8,038 bases of DNA from Syntrophomonas sp. UBA1376 (GTDB lineage Bacteria > Bacillota > Syntrophomonadia > Syntrophomonadales > Syntrophomonadaceae), in the NCBI GenBank assembly GCA_002305535.1, contig DBRE01000030.1:17247-25284 (forward strand). The letters are read 5' to 3'. The stretch's first letter is position 1; each line of letters opens with the position of its first letter. The translations under genes were made by a program, and so were the position numbers. The notes below the pieces were generated by a model. The model made no database searches, had not been told where the DNA came from, and saw only the letters and a program-made list of their open reading frames with translations. Positions 6,016 to 8,038 of this stretch are shown here, piece after piece.

Positions 6016-6044
6016 TTGGGTTTTAGTGCTGGTTGATTTATAAT
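6016..6044 (+). promoter_or_regulatory. Candidate sigma-A promoter for the ExoD-like gene
   Basis: TTGGGT (6016-6021), 17-base spacer, perfect TATAAT (6039-6044), overlapped by a second TATAAT five bases on. The leader would be about 113 bases. The rest of 5911-6163 is AT-rich and has no gene I can support. Confidence 0.45.
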
Positions 6045-6163
6045 ATAATTTGGGAAATAGCATAAGTCACTTTATTTAAACTAAGTTCTTGCACTAATCA
6101 AAAAGTACATTTAATTATGCAAAACTCGCAGCTTTGTTAAAAGGAGTGTAAACCTAATTCACC

Positions 6164-6790
6164 ATGAGTTATTCAACGGAAACCAAACCACCCAGTCAGC
6201 TGATCCGCGAGGTATTAAGAAATAAGGAAAAAGCTCTCACCGTGGGAGACATAATCGAAGCCTTTGGTTCCCAGAGTTTTGGGTTGGTGTTTATAGTTAT
6301 GGCATTACCTTTAGTTATTCCCCTGCCCCCGGGGGTAGGTTTTATCCCGGCTGGCATTCTTTGTATCTGGGCCATACAAAGGGCTTGGGGAGGAACCTTT
6401 TTGTGGGTGCCGAGGAAAATTGCCAAACGTGAACTATCGGAAAAGTTTATCCACAACATTGAAACTAAAGCTATACCCTTTTGTGAAAGATTAGAAGAGA
6501 AGTTTTTTCATAACGGCCCCACTAGAAGGCTAAGTGAAATGGAACTGCGAATGGCATCTGTTATGGTGGCGGCTTTAAGCATTCTGATCATGCTGCCCAC
6601 TCCCGGGTTAAACTCGATCTTCGCCGCACTGATAATTTTGTTGGGGATCACTATCTTGAACAGCAATCGCAAATTGCTCTGGCTCAATATGAGCTTCGGT
6701 CTCCTGGCAGTGTTTTTGGTTGGCTCCACTCTGTACGCTGGATCAGAGCTCCTGTTTGACGAAATCGGTGATTTGGATGATTTCTTTTAA
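6164..6790 (+). CDS. ExoD-family membrane protein (exopolysaccharide synthesis)
   Basis: The 208-residue protein matches the ExoD family (PF06055). A soluble N-terminus (LTVGDIIEAFGSQSFGLVFI, about 26-45) leads into a first hydrophobic hairpin with the characteristic MALPLVIPLPPGVG at about 46-59. Then come the cytoplasmic VPRKIAKRELSE segment, a charged middle with an arginine-rich stretch near 120-130, and two or three further membrane helices (about 130-198) that include MLPTPGLNSIFAALIILLG. ExoD was first described in Rhizobium exopolysaccharide and alkali-tolerance mutants; its biochemical activity is unknown. The ATG is fixed by an in-frame TAA nine bases before it. The nearest ribosome site, AAAAGGAG (to 6146), is 17 bases upstream, which is unusually far. 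It stands alone and converges on mnhG. Confidence 0.85.
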   Translation: MSYSTETKPPSQLIREVLRNKEKALTVGDIIEAFGSQSFGLVFIVMALPLVIPLPPGVGFIPAGILCIWAIQRAWGGTFLWVPRKIAKRELSEKFIHNIETKAIPFCERLEEKFFHNGPTRRLSEMELRMASVMVAALSILIMLPTPGLNSIFAALIILLGITILNSNRKLLWLNMSFGLLAVFLVGSTLYAGSELLFDEIGDLDDFF

Positions 6791-6822
6791 TTACCCAAAG
6801 TAAAAATTCACCGCGATGCACG

Positions 6823-6888
6823 AAAACTCTCCTTGGCTGTCGGGGAGGCTTTATCCTCCCATCGGAAGCTTAGGTGAAGAGTTTTTTT
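6823..6888. terminator. Probable bidirectional terminator between exoD-like gene and mnhG
   Basis: AAAACTCT (6823-6830) pairs with AGAGTTTT (6878-6885), enclosing a further interrupted stem that ends in GGGAGG/CCTCCC around CTTTAT (near 6843-6860). Seven T (6882-6888) follow on the plus strand and four T end the same stem on the minus strand. It lies 33 bases after the plus-strand stop and just after the mnhG stop, so it can serve both converging transcripts. Confidence 0.7.
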
Positions 6889-6891
6889 GCG

Positions 6892-7257
6892 TTAGATAGA
6901 TCTACTGGGTGCTTTGATCGGTTCTTCCAAATCATCCCTCACACTTATGTCGGCCAAAGGCACCTGGGCCCTATAGGCAGAACGACAAATCATGTGAGAA
7001 GAAACGGGAGAGGTTAAAAACACAAAGAAAATTCCTAAGAATAGTTTGATACTGAAATACCCCTCTAGAAATAGGAAGAAGAAAAACGCACCCAGCAGTG
7101 CAAAGAGCACTCCCAGAGTGGTGCTTTTGGCTAAAGCGTGGGCACGGTTATAAACATCAGGCAAACGGATAAAGCCGATGGCACTGATAAAGTTAAAGAT
7201 CGTCCCGATAAGTATAAGCATGGCCACACTCAATTCGATCCAATCACTTGCGCTCAA
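6892..7257 (-). CDS. mnhG: Mrp Na+/H+ antiporter subunit G
   Basis: About 121 residues with three hydrophobic segments and the MnhG/PhaG signature GFIRLPDVYNRAHALAKSTT followed by LGVL in the first third. The tail has the usual SAYRAQVPLAD-type ending. The subunit is part of the membrane complex that exchanges Na+ for H+ and supports pH and salt homeostasis. The start is best placed at the TTG at 7257, seven bases after AAAGGGGG (7272-7265); an earlier TTG at 7263 is only one base from that site. The gene overlaps mnhF by 14 bases, implying translational coupling, and it is last in its operon, ending just before a bidirectional terminator. Confidence 0.9.
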   Translation of the reverse strand: MSASDWIELSVAMLILIGTIFNFISAIGFIRLPDVYNRAHALAKSTTLGVLFALLGAFFFFLFLEGYFSIKLFLGIFFVFLTSPVSSHMICRSAYRAQVPLADISVRDDLEEPIKAPSRSI

Positions 7258-7519
7258 TGACAATCCCCCTTTCGATATACCGAGCTAAAGCAATGGTACC
7301 TATAAAAGAGAGAATCCCTATGAGTAAGGCCACCTCGAAAAAAGCTGTGGTTCTAAGCAAAACCGAAAAAATAGCAATGCCAGCTATAATAGTGGTGCCT
7401 AAAACATCGAGGGCTTGAACTCTTTCTGAAGCCGTTGGACCCACCACTAGGCGATAGATGATAGCAAGTATAGACAGGGTAATAAAGATCAGTGAAAAAG
7501 TAAGTATCCATTGGATCAT
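7244..7519 (-). CDS. mnhF: Mrp Na+/H+ antiporter subunit F
   Basis: A 91-residue protein with three membrane helices (about 4-24, 36-56, 61-82) and the family motif YRLVVGPTASERVQALD at 22-38. MnhF/MrpF is a small integral subunit of the Mrp antiporter complex. The ATG overlaps the mnhE stop as ATGA, and AAGGTG in the end of mnhE provides the ribosome site about eight bases upstream. Length is normal for the family. Confidence 0.92.
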   Translation of the reverse strand: MIQWILTFSLIFITLSILAIIYRLVVGPTASERVQALDVLGTTIIAGIAIFSVLLRTTAFFEVALLIGILSFIGTIALARYIERGIVIERK

Positions 7520-7995
7520 GGTCGGGTCACCTTCTTTATTGCTTTTTCAAACCTTACCTTAGATTTGTTTACCGCAAAACTTAGCTCCGGGATGTCCATG
7601 ATATGAGTATAGAGGATATTGTTATCCTCTGACACTTCCATTACTACAGATCCCGGGGTCAATGTCACCAAAAGAGCCAAAAGTGTCACTTCCAGATCGC
7701 TTTCAAGACTAGTCTCCATGGCAATGATTCCTGGTTTTATATCGATCCGACGAGCCAGGATCTTTCTCATGACTAAAATGGCGGAAACAAATAGTTCATA
7801 CATAAATATCAAAGTGAGATTGATTATGGCATTAATAGTAAAGATATAAAACTTGTCGTTAAAGAAGCGACGCAGTATAAATAACACCAGCAAACCGAAG
7901 AGATACCCGACTGCAAAAGTAAGGACACTCCAGTCATCCTGGAGAAACATCCAGAGAAAGCCTATAAATAGATTGATTAACACCTGCTTGGACAT
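7516..7995 (-). CDS. mnhE: Mrp Na+/H+ antiporter subunit E
   Basis: About 159 residues. Two or three hydrophobic helices fill the first 75 residues (LFIGFLWMFL, then FAVGYLFGLLVLFIL, then INLTLIFMYELFVSAILVM). A soluble C-terminal part carries the MnhE motif LLALLVTLTPGSVVMEV and the later ILYTHIMDIPE. The subunit belongs to the multi-subunit Na+/H+ antiporter. The ATG at 7995 lies six bases after AGAGGTG (8008-8002) and is preferred over GTG/ATG codons at 8004 and 8001 that fall in or next to that site. The gene starts the visible E-F-G block, whose members all overlap. Confidence 0.92.
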   Translation of the reverse strand: MSKQVLINLFIGFLWMFLQDDWSVLTFAVGYLFGLLVLFILRRFFNDKFYIFTINAIINLTLIFMYELFVSAILVMRKILARRIDIKPGIIAMETSLESDLEVTLLALLVTLTPGSVVMEVSEDNNILYTHIMDIPELSFAVNKSKVRFEKAIKKVTRP

Positions 7996-8000
7996 GGGCA

Positions 8001-8038
8001 TCACCTCTTTTCACAGATCTCTACGGCAATTTTCCATC
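8001..8038 (-). CDS. End of an upstream operon gene (partial, unidentified)
   Basis: A minus-strand frame reads WKIAVEICEKR and stops with TGA at 8003-8001, inside the ribosome site of mnhE. Such tight spacing fits the overlapping style of this operon, so it may be the C-terminus of the preceding gene, possibly another antiporter subunit. Eleven residues are too few to identify it, and an open frame this short could be chance. Confidence 0.3.
   Translation of the reverse strand, partial: WKIAVEICEKR

Noticed and set aside
1..8038. CRISPR array, tRNA/rRNA genes, phage or defence island
   Set aside because: No regularly spaced repeats, cloverleaf-like segments or characteristic genes were seen on either strand.

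Overview
The window looks like chromosomal DNA from an endospore-forming, low-to-moderate GC Firmicute, probably a clostridial lineage. The support is an H-type small acid-soluble spore protein gene, AAGGAG-type Shine-Dalgarno sites, frequent TTG starts, T-tailed intrinsic terminators and an Mrp antiporter cluster. I cannot name the species from sequence alone.

Layout, left to right: (1) On the minus strand, the 5' part of a membrane sensor protein runs off the left edge (1-572). (2) A short plus-strand gene at 894-1067 encodes an SspH-like spore protein, with a sigma-G-like promoter and its own terminator. (3) A long leader (about 1373-1613), holding a promoter, a possible 31-codon ORF and a strong T-tailed hairpin, precedes a CNNM/CorC (hemolysin C-like) membrane protein gene with DUF21, CBS pair and CorC_HlyC domains (1614-2951). 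(4) A plus-strand gene at 3222-4187 encodes an unrecognised protein: four-cysteine zinc ribbon, long acidic disordered region, basic C-terminal tail. (5) A complete IS1182-family insertion sequence on the minus strand (about 4254-5910) has near-identical ends, one carrying 12 extra bases. (6) A plus-strand ExoD-family membrane protein (6164-6790) is followed by a terminator that appears to serve both converging operons. (7) On the minus strand, mnhE-mnhF-mnhG form the overlapping end of a Na+/H+ (Mrp) antiporter operon that begins beyond the right edge.

Functionally the window is a set of small independent transcription units rather than one pathway. Two relate to ion handling (CNNM/CorC-type protein and Mrp subunits), one to spore DNA protection, one to envelope or exopolysaccharide, and one to sensing. 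The IS sits between two convergent-free units and appears intact.

I found no CRISPR array, tRNA, rRNA or clear defence system. The least explained items are the leader of the CorC-type gene, which looks like an attenuator or unassigned riboswitch-like RNA, and the zinc-ribbon/acidic protein.
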